Assembly (NCBI GenBank): GCA_030159075.1
Contig: BROG01000997.1
Coordinates: 117,215-181,214, forward strand
Source of the DNA: Atrina japonica
Taxonomy: Eukaryota; Mollusca; Bivalvia; Pterioida; Pinnidae
Direction of reading: 5' to 3'
DNA length: 64,000 bases
Part shown: in pieces, positions 1 to 11,850 of the stretch
Position numbering within the stretch: position 1 is the first letter of the stretch
Layout of the letters: each line of letters starts with the position of its first letter
The notes under the pieces: generated by a model
Told to the model about the DNA's origin: nothing
The model's database searches: none
Seen by the model: only the letters and a program-made list of their open reading frames with translations
Position numbers and translations under genes: made by a program

Positions 1-1279
1 CATTATAGTCTCTGAGTACACTTTCCTTAGAGAGTGGCTCTTGTTGGTCAACTCTTGTTACATTTTGAATGTTTTTATGTACAACTTTCATAAGTTCCAT
101 GCTTTGCAGACTACTACTACCTAATAATGGAGTACAGTTTTCCTTCAAGACTATGAAGTCAATATCATAATGCTTATTGTTCCTGGGATTACGCACTGGG
201 AGCGTACACTGTCCCAACGGTACAATGGTCGTTTTATTAAACATCCTCAGAGAGTGTTTCGTAGGTCGCAATACCTTATCACTAATAGCTTGTGATGGTA
301 ATACATTGCAGGATGCACCACTGTCCAACTGGAATTTTATTGGTTTCTCATTTACTTCTAGAGTAGCATACAGTTCACTAGGATACATTTTCACTTGATT
401 AACAGTAGAGTTCAGAGTCAGAGTACAAATCTCAAAAACATCTCTTTCCTCATCATCATCTGACTGGTCATTAACTGTGTGTATATGACGTTTATGTAAT
501 CGTGTACGAACTGATTGCTGTTTCTCACATTTTGCTTCAAAGTGATTATACTGTTTGCATTTGTTGCACTGTTTCCCATATGCAGGGCATTTCTCCCTTT
601 TAAATTCATGTTTCCGACCACAAAACTTGCAAACCTTCAAATTCTTTGAATATGTCTCAACTGCACGGTGTCTGTGCCTACCAGTTCTGGCCTGCGTATT
701 TACATGTACATTGTTGACAGTCGCAGGGGCAGGGTCAAGGACACTTATCCTCTGTTTAGTTAGCTCAGCAGAGCGACACATATCAATACATTTATCTAAA
801 TTGAGATCTGGAATACGTAAAAGTCGTTCTCTTACTTGAGTATCTCTAATGCCACAAACTAGGCGATCTCGGACAAGTGAATCGTGCACAGCACCAAAAT
901 TACATCTACTTGCTAGTGTTCTAACTTCTGTAATATACTTATCAATAGTTTCATCAGACTCCTGCTGTCTCATGTTAAATTTAAATCTTTCCACAGTTTC
1001 ATTTTGCTTAGGCCGGTAATATGCATCAAATTTCTCTATGACTACATTTAATGTGCGGTCCCCTTCGGGTACCTCAAACTGTAACGTATCGTAAATTTCT
1101 CGACCATCAGTGCCGATCAAATATTTAAACATTTTAACCTTCTCTGGTTCATCCTCGGTTTTAAGGGCTAGGTCAGTAAATAACATGAATTCCTCCTTCC
1201 ATTTACGCCAGTCTTCGCCCAGCGTGCGAGTGTTAAAATGTATTTTACCTGGGGGGCTAATACGTTCAAGTGCAGACAT
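1..1279 (-). CDS. Gag-protease polyprotein of Ty3/Gypsy element (partial at the window edge)
   Basis: The frame starts at the ATG at 1279-1277 and stays open to base 1, giving 426 residues with no stop. An in-frame stop lies just upstream near 1326, which supports this ATG. The N-terminal ~200 residues are a retrotransposon Gag domain (for example WRKWKEEFMLFTDLAL, then a helical part with MRQQESDETIDKYITEVRTL). Two zinc-knuckle-like motifs follow: a variant CKFCGRKHEFKREKC and a standard C-x2-C-x4-H-x4-C (CNKCKQYNHFEAKC). Further on is the aspartic protease active site FQLDSGASCNVLP with catalytic D in DSGA. Gag packages the element RNA and the protease matures the polyprotein. The frame is truncated only by the window. 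Base use resembles the surrounding DNA. Confidence 0.92.
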   Translation of the reverse strand, partial: MSALERISPPGKIHFNTRTLGEDWRKWKEEFMLFTDLALKTEDEPEKVKMFKYLIGTDGREIYDTLQFEVPEGDRTLNVVIEKFDAYYRPKQNETVERFKFNMRQQESDETIDKYITEVRTLASRCNFGAVHDSLVRDRLVCGIRDTQVRERLLRIPDLNLDKCIDMCRSAELTKQRISVLDPAPATVNNVHVNTQARTGRHRHRAVETYSKNLKVCKFCGRKHEFKREKCPAYGKQCNKCKQYNHFEAKCEKQQSVRTRLHKRHIHTVNDQSDDDEERDVFEICTLTLNSTVNQVKMYPSELYATLEVNEKPIKFQLDSGASCNVLPSQAISDKVLRPTKHSLRMFNKTTIVPLGQCTLPVRNPRNNKHYDIDFIVLKENCTPLLGSSSLQSMELMKVVHKNIQNVTRVDQQEPLSKESVLRDYN

Positions 1280-1410
1280 CGTGTACTTGCAGGTAAATAC
1301 GTGGTATTTCGGCGGTAAACTTTTCTAAACTGTGAAACTACTAAAACGTGGCCCTGAGACAGTAAATCGCGATTAAAGTATTCAGACTTTTGCCCAGAGT
1401 TCTTTACTTA

Positions 1411-1422
1411 CTTCTGACACCA
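1411..1422 (-). other. Primer binding site, tRNA-Leu type
   Basis: On the minus strand TGGTGTCAGAAG directly abuts the LTR end with no spacer. It begins with TGG, the complement of a tRNA CCA end, and matches the form expected for priming by a tRNA-Leu 3' end. The tRNA identity comes from family knowledge and was not checked against this genome's tRNAs. Confidence 0.75.
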
Positions 1423-1627
1423 TGTTTCAATGCCGCAATTTCTAGATAGACGGCCACTCGGCCCAGATCTGGGTGCAGAAACTCAACAACCTGTATCAAT
1501 TCAACATGGCTAATTTATTAACACAGTCGAGGTCATAGGTCACAGACAGATCATAATAAACAAAGAACCAGAATTGGACAGCCTAAATAATAGAACCGGA
1601 TTTACAATATTATATAGCAATGTTACA
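1423..1627 (-). repeat. 5' LTR of the left Gypsy element
   Basis: The 205-bp LTR runs on the minus strand from TGTAACATTGC at 1627 to ...GAAACA at 1423, with TG...CA termini. A TATA-like CTATATAATATT lies near its start and an AATAAA polyadenylation signal lies at 1519-1514, as expected for promoter and polyadenylation functions. The outer flank on the + strand is ACCCCTAGG. The target duplication cannot be tested because the other LTR is outside the window. Confidence 0.82.
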
Positions 1628-1639
1628 ACCCCTAGGCTT

Positions 1640-1750
1640 GTCTGGCTGAAAACTAGAACGTGGTAAAGGACCTTGAGTGCTTGCTCCTTGTAAAGTTTCG
1701 TCAAAATCCCTTCAGTGGTTTCAGAGAAGAAGCTGAAAATGTCGAGTGTT
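1640..1750 (-). repeat. Fragment of hairpin-ended repeat, type C
   Basis: Reverse-complemented, this stretch matches the start region of the element at 23793-24447: CTTCTTCTCTGAAACCACTG, then GGGATTTTGACGAAACT, then CAAGCACTCAAGGTCC. Both ends are missing. It abuts the Gypsy LTR, so the Gypsy element probably inserted into or beside it. Confidence 0.6.
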
Positions 1751-3980
1751 TACAGATGCACGACAGCTGTTCGTCAGCTTATGGGGGCCCAGGCATGCTC
1801 CCAGACTCCAGGCCTACATGTAAATATTTTTTACCTTGCTTCGTTCAGCTTAGCCCCTTACTTTTGTTATAAGTACCTGCCACTTCAAAAACCTTTGAAA
1901 GCCCTGATTATTATGTTTCAGGATTTTCCTATCCTCATTGTTTTCTTTTGAACCCTTGCAAATAACAAAGTGATCCATTTCAATTATAACAATGAATCCT
2001 ATATGTTGTTTTTGACAGTTAAAAATTGGCATATTCTAAATGAAGTACATGCAGATGTCACAAAATGTATTCTGAAAGATCTTGTAGATAGAGGCTTTTT
2101 TTCTTCTTTAAAATCATGGTTTATACAGCCAATGAAAAAGATTTTTCAACCTTTTCTCCAAGATTTTTCATGGTTTTTAGACACTATTCAAGAACTTTTG
2201 ATGGGTATGTTTGAGCTATCAAGACCTTGAAAGCTACAACAAAGAAACACAGGAACACTGACAGCAAAGTTCTTTCACACTTCAAAGGTGGTCCTCAGAG
2301 TACTGCTTAGAATTACGCTACATGCTAAAGAGATTCAGCAATTCAGCATCACAAAAATGCTTTATCGTACTCAAATAATGTCATATTAGGTGAAGCTTCT
2401 GTATGATCCTGCTAATTTTTCTTTATCGATGAATAAACATGCAAGAAGTAGAATTCAAGCACTCTGATGAAATATATCAAGTATTTTGCATCAAATTAAA
2501 GTACTTTTCAAGGGCATTTTTGTTTTAAGCACTTTTCAAAGACAAAGCCTATATTCAAGGACTTTTCAAGGTCTGTGTGAACTCTGACAATGCATACAGC
2601 CACAGACATGTAAACAAAGTAAACAAGTCAGGTACTAAGATTTCTGCACCCACGGGCCTCTAACATTCACCTGTCTTCAGTCCATGCCTGAATACGAGAA
2701 ACAAAACATCAATCCTTCATCCATGATATTTAAATGCTCCTGTTTGTAAAGACACCTCGTCACAAAGCGTGTCCTTCTTTAAGATTTTTTTATGTTTTTA
2801 GTCTTAGCCTTTCACTGATTCAGTAATCATCACTGTAAACTTAGGTCTACAATTGACGATCGAAAACAAAACATCAATCAGTCAGCGATGATTATCAGGT
2901 CCTGGATGTAAAAACAACCGGTCAAAACACATGTATTAGTTCTCGCAATATCCCATGAGAATTATCTTCCAGTTATCTCCCTTCCACCAGTAAGCATTCG
3001 CTATACACAAGTAAGATAACTACCGACGGGCGAATTACAGTGGACGCTGGTCGCTATATAAGGGGCAAATATATTGTCATTCTTAAGGGGTGGGCCAAAT
3101 GCAGTCAAAATGGACAGGGAGTTGTTATATGAGGTCGGTCGCTAAGGCAAGTTTGACTGTATATTGTATCAGCAATATATTAAACCTAACTGTTGTTTTA
3201 TATATTGCTGATAGTATGTTGCAGTAGTGAAAGGGTTAAAAATGCATCTAGTCAATGCCATCTGTGTTTTACTGTTTAGTGACACTAAGTGTTATGCACC
3301 TGCTGTAATTGCATCTGATCAGTGTCACCTGTGTGTTAATCCCTGATGAGTATCTAAATGTAATCATCAAAGTATTTTAAAGATGCAGATAGTTTTGGGT
3401 ACAGATGTTTTGACACATAGACAGTTCGGTACACAAATGTGAGCAAGATATGAAAGTGAGAATGATGAGTGAAATTTTGTATGAAATGGAATAGAAATAT
3501 GAAAAAATAAGTTATATTATTAGTTTTTATTTCAATTTCCAAAAAAATATGAACTTTCCTTTTCTGACTGACAGATTTTCATTCGGACTAATGGATTTTA
3601 TAAGTCTGTCAGTTACAATGTCTGACAAGATTTTTATGTTTTCCACAGCTGTGAATTATGACACTGTGCCATCATTAAACAGGTCATGGAGATCCCTGCA
3701 TATACAGGGAGGACTATCAATTTTCATGATATAAACTAAAGTCATGTGTTCACCAATGTTTTATTCTTAGCAATGTTTGATTGATCAACATTATAGACAC
3801 ACTAAAGAAGGAATCTTTAGAATGATTGTAGCCAAGTGTTGACTAATTGTCCAAGTAATTTCACTAAGTAATTTCTGGACAGACTTCAAACAACAGACAC
3901 CAGGTGATGGCAATAGTTCAGTGCCTCTAGTACATTGTACATGTAAGCTAAAAATGTTATTATCTACAAAATGCTGAATT
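1751..3980. other. Intergenic, repeat remnants
   Basis: No gene is supported here. A GC-richer patch at 1755-1822 is followed by AT-rich DNA. From about 1880 to 2600 the sequence carries recurring CTTTTCAAGG-type motifs, probably an old dispersed repeat. At 3050-3165 a stretch with GGTCGCTATATAAGGGGC and GGTCGGTCGCTAAGGC resembles the end motif of a widespread invertebrate short repeat. Open frames in this stretch are short and lack domain-like composition. Confidence 0.4.
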
Positions 3981-3982
3981 AC

Positions 3983-4064
3983 CTTCCTCTGTTCTAAAGT
4001 AAGCTGCTTCTGTTTACTTGGATGATAATGTGCCTTTGGTAGTGGGTCAACTGCAAATGGATCT
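3983..4064 (-). CDS. Candidate internal exon of an unrecognised host gene
   Basis: On the minus strand a splice acceptor (TTTAAATTTCAG) precedes 82 bases that end at a donor (AGGAAG|GTAATT). The frame begins with the last base of a split codon and reads DPFAVDPLPKAHYHPSK then QKQLTLEQRK. The composition (Pro, His, Lys, charged C-terminus) and good splice sites on both sides suggest a real exon, unlike neighbouring AT-rich frames. The protein was not recognised and no partner exon could be joined within the window. It could still be a chance open segment. Confidence 0.4.
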
Positions 4065-4926
4065 CTGAAATTTAAACGAATTAAAACATAATTCATGAGA
4101 AAAAAATTCATCACTATAGCTGCTAGCCAAGTAAAGGAACATGTTGCAGTCTATGCCTCTTTTCCTCATGGGAGGAAATGTATTACCAGTATAAGAGAAA
4201 CTAATAACAAGGGCTCTGCAAAGTGTGGCATCTATTTGCAATGTGAATCAAGTGACCTTGACCTTTGATATTAATGTCTCAGAGTCCATCATAACATGAG
4301 TAAATTAATACAATGTCTCAAAGAAATAAAAAATGACAGTTTTCAAATTCAATTTCACTGTGTGAACATAACAGTCAATTAAGTGCATTTGAGTTAAATA
4401 TGTATAAACAAAGATTCCTTTTATTTGTGAATCTTCTGGTCTTTTGTCCTTCTAACCTATTTAACATCTTTTCCCTTTTCACGTTTTTTGAATTTTTTTT
4501 ATACTTTATCCATATTTTTTATGTTTTTAATCTGCAACGCACCCTGTTCAGAGTACTCAAACTGAGGGTGAACAGTAATGATAGATAGATAGATATCTAC
4601 AAAACAGTGGTGAAGCTAGCTCTCCCTTTCTCTTCAAATCTCTGTATTTATGCAATAAAAGTAGATGCAATGTGTTCAAATGAACAGTAAGCCTAATATA
4701 TTGATTCCTTTATCAAAGTCATCATAAAAGTTTAATTTGCCTGCTTATATGATTTAAATAGCATGGCAGAAGTTACAAGAAATGCATGAATAGAAAGAAC
4801 ACAACACAATGAATATCTTTGTTGAAAACCTTACTTTTAGTGCACTATATTGTTTTGAGGTAGCAGACAAAAACTGTGATGAGTCAGAATCTGCATGATC
4901 CCTATATATGTATACCGTTTCGCATT
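4065..4926. other. Intergenic, nothing recognised
   Basis: AT-rich DNA with a short GATA run (about 4578-4595) and no supported gene. If the exon candidate at 3983-4064 is real, upstream exons on the minus strand could lie here, but none stands out. Confidence 0.3.
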
Positions 4927-5229
4927 ACAAGAGATCCAAGAGGGATCTTAGCGCCCGCCATCGAATGTTCATCATTCAAACTATGACAGACTGTTCTTTT
5001 CTCTTATTTTGAGGCTCGACAATAAATTTGAACTAAAACCTAAATAACTGTCAAGTTCTTTCTCTTAAGATTATAACAATGCCAAATATAAACTGCTATA
5101 ATCCAAGACAGCTTAATCATACCTGTCAACCTCTAAAAGTGAAAATGCTGGTCATGACCTGTATTGAGTAAAATAAGAATTACATGTAATAATATGTTTC
5201 ACTGGTCCCTGTTTTGATATCAAATGTAG

Positions 5230-6300
5230 CAAAGTGTAGTAAGTGTATATTTCAGGGGTGTGGCAGTATCCCCACATGCACTACTGAATGTGTTTTCCTA
5301 TAACAATCAATAATATATAAGGTTTAAGGGTGGGGTTGTGAATGGTTTTTAAGTATAAGTAAAAATGTATATTTTGAGGGTGTGATATAACCCCCAAATA
5401 CATCATTGAATGTGTTTTCCTTTAATAATCAATAATATATATAGTTTAAGTGTGGGGCTATCAAAGTTTTTAAGTTATAAGCAAAAATATAAATTTCAGG
5501 GGGTGTGGCAGGAGCCCCATATGCTTCACTGCATGTGTCTCCCCATAACAATCAATAATATAGTTTACAGATGGGTCTGTGAACAGTTTTTAAGTTATAG
5601 GCAAAAATATAAATTTCAGGGGGTGGGGCAGGACCCCCATATGCACAACTAAATGTGTCTCCCCATAAAAATCAATAATATGTATGGTTTAAAGGTGGGG
5701 CTGTGAACGGTTTTGAAGTTATAAGCAAAAATAAAAATTCCAGGGGGTGGGGTAGGACCCACATATGCACCATTAAATGTGTCTCTCCATAATGATACAA
5801 AATATATATGGTTCAAGGGTGGGACTGTGAATAGTTTAAAGTTATAAGTAAAAATATATATTTCAGAGGGTGTGGCAGGACCCCCAATGACCCCCCCATA
5901 CACCACTCGGAATGTGTTTCCCAAAAATGATTAATAATATATATGGTTTAAGGGTGGGGCTGTAAACGGTTTTTTAGTTATAAGCAGAAATATAAATTCC
6001 CTGGTTGGGGCAGGACACACATATGCACCACTAAATGTGTGTCCCTATAACAATACAAAATATATTTGGTTTAAGGGTGGGGCCGTGAACAATTTTTAAG
6101 TTATAATTAAAAAAATATATTTCAGAAGGTGAGGCAGGACCCCCAATACACCACTGAATGTGTTTCCTAATAACGATCAATAACTTTATATGGTTAAAGG
6201 ATGGGGCTTTGAATGGTTTTTAAGTTTCAAGTGAAAATATAATTTTCAAGGGGTGGGGCAGGACCCCCAATGAATGTGTCTACCCATAAAAAACAAGAAT
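5230..6300. repeat. Tandem array, about nine copies of a ~123-bp unit
   Basis: Recurring blocks begin with TTCAGGGGGTGTGGCAGGA, continue with ACTGAATGTGTTTCC, CAATAATATATATGG, AAGGGTGGGGCTGTGAACGG and TTTTTAAGTTATAAG. Block starts fall near 5251, 5373, 5494, 5614, 5738, 5861, 5995, 6118 and 6243. Copies are diverged by substitutions and small indels, so the array is old. Confidence 0.88.
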
Positions 6301-6334
6301 ATACATAGCTCAGTGGTAGATATGTAAATGGTTT

Positions 6335-6665
6335 TCAAGAAACACATAAAAAACTTTAATTGTCAAAATCCAAGATGGCTGTCTAACTGCCATTTTGTGA
6401 TCTGACCCGCCTGAAAATGTACAGTGCACAACTAGACCTCAAGGAGAACTTATATATCAGAGTTCATAAAGATCCCTTACCGTAAGTACTTTCTGAGAAA
6501 TAATTATAACAAACTTTAGTTGTCAAAATCCAAGATGGCCTCCAGGCAGCCATTTTGTTATCTGACCCATCTGAAGATGTACACTGCAAAACTATATTCA
6601 AGGAGAATCTATATGTCAAATTTCATAAAGATCCCTTCATTATTTTCTGAGAAATAACGATAACA
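6335..6665. repeat. Two tandem copies of a ~165-bp unit
   Basis: AACTTTAATTGTCAAAATCC plus AAGATGGC recurs about 165 bp apart (near 6351 and 6513), each followed by GCCATTTTGT and CATAAAGATCCCTT. The CCAAGATGGC motif links it to the type B array at 40750-42590. Confidence 0.75.
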
Positions 6666-6912
6666 ATTGTTTAAGGATGGACGACGGAAGCAGGGCAATT
6701 TTAATAGCCCACCATGGTGGGTTAAAAATGCTCAATGCCATAATAATTTTGAAGATACATGCTTTAAATAAAAAATATCTGCTGACTCAATCGTTCTACA
6801 TGTATATTTAGCCATGGCAGCCATGTTTGGTCCTAGCCCCTTTTCATTTGCAGACTTCAAGCAGTTTTACTTGGTTATATTTCCAGTTAAGTTTGGTTTG
6901 GAAGTAGTAAAA

Positions 6913-8846
6913 AACAAGAGGCCCAATGGGTGTTGACCGTCACCTGAGAACAACATACTTAGCTCCCATAAGCACTAACATGACAATAACTGCCCCTGTG
7001 GGCATTTCTGCTTCTTTCACTTTTATTGTATCTCTGATACATTTCAAGAAAAAATGTCCAAAAACAGTCCAAAACATGAATAATCCACTTAAAGGGGAAA
7101 TAACTCAGAAAAGAGGCAGCTTGAAAATTTTGACTCTTTGACTTTTTTGTAATCTTTGAGTGCTTGACATTTTTATTAAAATACATTTACATTTCAAATC
7201 GGAGATCAACTGATGAAGTCTAATTGACAGAAACAATTGTTTTGAGCATTATAACTTTGATATTATGTTTATAATATTTATAACCACTAAGTTGTTGCCA
7301 CTGCTGGTGGACCGTTTTAGTCCCCGAGGTTATACATAAACCTGGTACCTGGTATTTCGGTATCAGCTGATAATTTTATACTAAAAATATTTGGCACTGA
7401 TAACACCATTTAAATTCTAAAGTTTTCTAAAGCTAAGATAGTCAACTTTTTATGGTGGCTACTCTCAGATGGATTTTAGCTGTACGTTTAGATTTATTAT
7501 AATACCACTTTCTCTTTAGATAATACATATACATTTTAAAGTGGAGCTCAATTGATGAAGTCTAATTGATGGAAATGATTGTCTTGAGCATTATAACTTT
7601 GGTATTATGTTTATGATATTTACAAGATAATAAGAAATAACTGTCCAAAACATAAGAAATTTACAAAAAAAGGAAATAACTCCCATAAGGATCAACCTAA
7701 AAATTTCACCCCTTTCGATTTTTTGTAGATCTTTGCATGTTTAGCCATGGCCTAGCCCGTTTTCATCTGCAAACTTTATGTGGCTTTACATGGTTATACT
7801 TCCTGTCAAGTTTGGTTCAAATTAGTCCAACGGTACTCGAAAAGTAGTCAAAAATGTCTAAAATATTACAAAAAAAGTTACATTTTCCATTTATTTAGGT
7901 GCTTGTGACCTTGAACTTTGACCCCATAATCTTGAAATTTTGTCAAAATAATCATTAGATAATTCCTAACAACTTTCTCATATATCTTTGTATGCAGAAA
8001 GTCAATCAGTTTTGAGTTATTAAGCAATTTGTAATACAATTGTACCCTGTGTTACTGAAGCGCCCCTTAGTCGGTTGTTTATGGACAGATTTCATTTTCA
8101 TTCAGAAACTTTGTAGATATTGACTTAACAATCATGCATACAAAATTTGAAAGTCATCTGATCATTGGATCATGAGAAGATTTTTAAAAATGTGCCAAGT
8201 TTTGGTCCTTTTTGACCCCTTTTGAGGCCCCTATGGATCCTATCCCCATTTTATTCACAAACTTTATGTGGCTTCACATGGGAATGCTATATACATGTAC
8301 CAAGTTTGGTTAAAACTGGCATACTGGTTCTTGAGAAGAAGTCAAAAATGTGTAAAAATTAACGACGGACAACGTGGACAATGACAAACAAAAGACGATC
8401 GCAATAGGTGACCCTGATCCTTAGATTATTCCAAACAACTTTCTCATATATCTTTGTTTACAAAAAGTCAATCAGATTTGATTTATTAAACAATTTGTAA
8501 TACAAATGTATCCTGCATTACTGAAGCAAACTCTGTAGGTATTGACTTAACAATCATGCATACAAACTTTGAAACTCATGTGATCATTGATTTATGAGAA
8601 GAAGATTTTTAAATGGTTACCAAGATTTGGTCCTTTTAAGCCCTTTTTAGGGCCCCTATTGGTCCTGTCTCTATCTCTCCGCAAACTTTATGCGGCTTCA
8701 CATGGGGATGGTATATGCGATGTTTGGTTAAAATTGGCCCACTGGTTCTTGAGAAGAAGATGTTTAAATGCAAAAGTTAACAGACGGAGACCAGGGCTTT
8801 GGCTACAGCAATACCTCACTTGGCCCATCAGGCCAGGTGAGCTAAA
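6913..8846 (-). mobile_element. Hairpin-ended non-autonomous element, type A (composite)
   Basis: Read on the minus strand it starts at 8846 with TTTAGCTCACCTGGCCTGAT and ends near 6913 with CAGGTGACGG...CCCATTGGGCCTCTTGTT. The interior has the family's typical blocks: TTCTCAAGAACCAGTGGGCC, CCAAACTTGGC, CCCATGTGAAGCC, and GGAAATAACTCC on the + strand. A second 5'-type start (GGTCACCTATTGCGATCGTC on the minus strand) occurs near 8407, so two copies have probably been fused or one is nested. No protein is encoded. Confidence 0.7.
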
Positions 8847-11436
8847 TATGGTGTCAAGATAATTTGTCAGATCATTCATTAGCTTCCTCTGGGGGTAGGG
8901 GTAGCAAATACACCATTAAACCAAAGACTTAAAAGAGATAGAAACTCTTTTCATTCCTTATGCAGAGTACAGACCTGGAGCTACCGATATAACTTCCAAT
9001 TTTATTACTGTGTCAAATATATCAAAATGACATAAGATATAAATGATATAAGAATAAATATATTAATACACAATACACATAGATAAATTAAAAAGCAAAT
9101 GCAAGGCATTTTCTAAGGACCTTACATATTCATGAACTAAACAAACATCATTGTGCCAAACTTTGTTGGTGAAAAAAATAATTAATTGGCGAAGCATCAC
9201 ATTTTCTGGATTGACAATTGATGAAAAATCAAATTTCAGGCCAGGGCTAGCCCTGCATGTCAATCAAACCTAACTACATAAATTCATCATATAATTCGAT
9301 TCCAACAAAAATTTGTCATGACTGGGAAATGGTGCCATTACAAAGTACCAAGGTAAATTTTTATATTTATTATCAGTATTTTGTTTGTTTGATAGAGATA
9401 TTTTCCAAGTGCAAATTCCAGTTTGCATTTAATGTCAGCCATTTTGCAGAAAGACTTTTGACCCAAGACTGTACATGTATTTCTGTCAAATACTGATCTA
9501 AGGATTGACATTTAAAAAAATGCAATCATGTCAGATACTGCACTTTTATACAACAATTTTCAGTCAAATTTGAAAAATATAGTGTATATTTAGATATGAA
9601 AAATAATTAACAGATACAATTGTTTATTTGAATAATATCAAGTACCTTTTAATTACACATTTTGAAACATTTGTAGCACAGTTGGCATTTGCATGGATTT
9701 CTAATGAAATTCTGAATTTAGAAAGTGCGAGAAGTCTAGAGAAATAGCAAGTTCATTTTTTGGATACTGACAATAAATTGAGAGTAGTCAATTTAGGGAG
9801 TTTCTAGCCCTGAATCATTAAAGAAACACAGTTTCTATAAACAGATGTCTGAAACTTCTTCAAATTGAAAAATAAAATCTGGGTCCCTAGCAGGGATTTC
9901 ACTAAGTTTTCAAGTAAGAGCTGTAAAAGTAGGAGGAAAATAATAATTGAGCGTCAAAGATATAATTCTTCTAGCGGGATCCAGGAGCATGCCCCATTGC
10001 AAAACTTTTACATAAGTTTTACATAGTGGTAGTCTTATCTTCCAATGCATAAACACAGATAGACGCGACTTCTGATGAAATTATAATAAAGTAGGTGTCG
10101 ATGTAGAGTCATGAGGCTTTTCTGAAAAATAATCACTAAAATGCTTGTCACTTATGAGAAATTGATAGCTTTTAAGGCTGTAGTGATACTGACTTGATAA
10201 GAGATTTGCTCTGTTATAGTAACCATGGGTTTGACAATTCAAGGTTAATGACTGAAAACAATTTATTTAAACAGTGTAATTTGAAGAGTTGCAAGTTCTA
10301 GTAGACATTATCATAGTGTGTGAATACACATATATTTTTTGTGTCTTGTTTAGTTTTTTGGTAACATCCCTTTCGTTGTTACTGCTTTTATTTTTGTTGT
10401 CTGATGAATATTGTCTTATTTAGTAGGCCTGATTGTTTTCCATTTTTTTTAATTTTCAAACTTCATTAAAAATGTATATTTTTTAATCCAATATGACACT
10501 TATGATTTTTTTTCTTTGTAAATTATAAACAAATTTTGGTTATTACTTGTCCAGTGGGACAAGTGAATAAAATCCTTAATGTAGAGCCCTGGTAAATCAC
10601 CAGCTACTGGCTACTATTGAAATCCCAGAGTCCCTGAAATTTGAGCTGGGCCAGTAGATTTGGAATCTTAGGGGCACCTGGATAATAAATGTTATGCTGA
10701 ATCAATGTAAATGAAAAGTCAGTGACTCAAAGGAGGTCTGTCAGTCCTTGATTTTTTATTTCCTCACCATAATTTATAAATGATGAAATGGAAATAGGAA
10801 ATATGACCTTGACGTTTCAATAGAAAGGAGACTGATTCTTATACAGAAGGAGAAGCCAGGCGCATTTTGACGTCAAACCTATTATTTTACAACATAGGCC
10901 ACTGGTGACCCTAAATGAAGAACTCTAAAGTATTCTAAAAAAAAACTAAAGAACTCAAGCTTTCTTTTCACTATTCGTGATTTTGTTTTGCAGAATTGTA
11001 ATCATTATATCTTTATGTCTAGCAATTGAATTACATAGAAAAACGTTTTTATGTTTACAATCTACTGGAATCACAGACAGTAGCACTGGAATCGTAATCT
11101 TTATATCGTAGGCAATCAAAATATTACAAATTTTACGGTATTAATGTCAAACAATTGAATTACATAGAGGTTTTTATCCATTGGAATCACAGAAGCAGTT
11201 GCCATTTTGAAACAAAAACTCGGCGGTAAATCTAGAAAACAATAGGTATAAAAAACAGCTGGTATAAAATGATAAATGAATTTAAAAAAGACTCATTTCA
11301 AAAAGTAATAAAAATAAATTAGATAAAATGTTTAAGAGTATTTCTGAACAAGTGTTTGATCAAAACAAAGAAAACGCAATGGGAAAGTGCATCTTTAGAC
11401 AGCTTAACTTACGGCACAATTTTCCTAACCTTTTCC
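8847..11436. other. Intergenic, AT-rich, nothing firm
   Basis: No gene or complete repeat is supported. Several phrases are repeat-like (GGGCTAGCCCTG near 9244 and TCTAGCGGGATCCAGGAGCA near 9972), but no ends could be set. Open frames here are short and AT-driven. Confidence 0.3.
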
Positions 11437-11850
11437 TAACCTAGACCCGAGACTAGGCCATAACGACTAGGGTTGTACACAGAAACCTATCACGAAGCGC
11501 CTCCATTATTCTGGTAATGTGAACTGCACGAAATGATGGATACACAAGGATAGAGAAAAATATACAGCATATAAACATGTTTGTGCATTTAATTCATGAC
11601 TAATAAATACCACATAGATTCTATTTAAGTGTTAGCTCCAATGAAACAGTCAGCCACTCAATATTTTATTTAAAACAATGAGTGAATGATGGGGGCATTT
11701 ACGTGATAAAAACACTGAATATTAATCCCTTTGGTGATTCTGTCGTGCTTCCCCCGACAAGGGGCAACACGAAGGAATCCCCAAAGGGATAAACTGTTGA
11801 TGAATGCCTTCGTCTTCTCCATAGGTTTACCTATGTATTATTTATAATAA
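11437..11850 (-). repeat. Copy of the SINE-associated composite repeat
   Basis: This stretch is the reverse complement of about 38670-39070, including ATACATAGGTAAACCTATGG on that strand, a strong GC-rich hairpin, CAGTGTTTTTATCACGT, and CGTTATGGCCTAGTC. The tRNA-like head present at 38443 is absent here, so the copy is partial. The shared hairpin (11728-11790) keeps both arms despite several differences. Confidence 0.8.

Larger units (their letters stand above)
1..1627 (-). mobile_element. Ty3/Gypsy LTR retrotransposon, 5' part, runs off the left edge
   Basis: Read on the minus strand, the order is LTR (1627-1423), primer binding site (1422-1411), untranslated leader, then an open Gag-protease frame from 1279 to base 1. 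This is the canonical 5' half of a Ty3/Gypsy element. No frameshift or stop is seen in 426 codons, so the copy may be intact and young. Pol and the 3' LTR would lie to the left of the window. Its Gag differs from that of the second Gypsy element at 54067-63201, so the two belong to different families. Confidence 0.9.
4927..6728 (-). mobile_element. Hairpin-ended non-autonomous element, type D
   Basis: On the minus strand it starts at 6728 with TTTTTAACCCACCATGGTGG, where CCCACCATGGTGGG is a palindrome. It ends at 4927 with a short hairpin (AGATCCC...GGATCT) followed by CTTGT. The same terminal hairpin occurs at the end of another element near 63450-63478. The interior is two copies of a ~165-bp unit containing CCAAGATGGC and about nine copies of a ~123-bp unit. 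No coding capacity is seen. The stretch 4950-5230 is less clearly part of the element. It resembles Helitron/Helentron-type non-autonomous elements; this is inference. Confidence 0.55.

Noticed and set aside
177..839. Short + strand frames of 73-94 codons
   Set aside because: They are shadows of the long Gag-protease frame on the minus strand.
1715..1951. + strand frame starting MSSVYRCTTAVRQLMGAQ, resembling a mitochondrial targeting start
   Set aside because: Its first part is the reverse of a dispersed repeat, and no downstream exon or homologue was recognised.
5410..5924. Frames in the ~123-bp array on both strands
   Set aside because: Periodic by-products of the tandem repeat.
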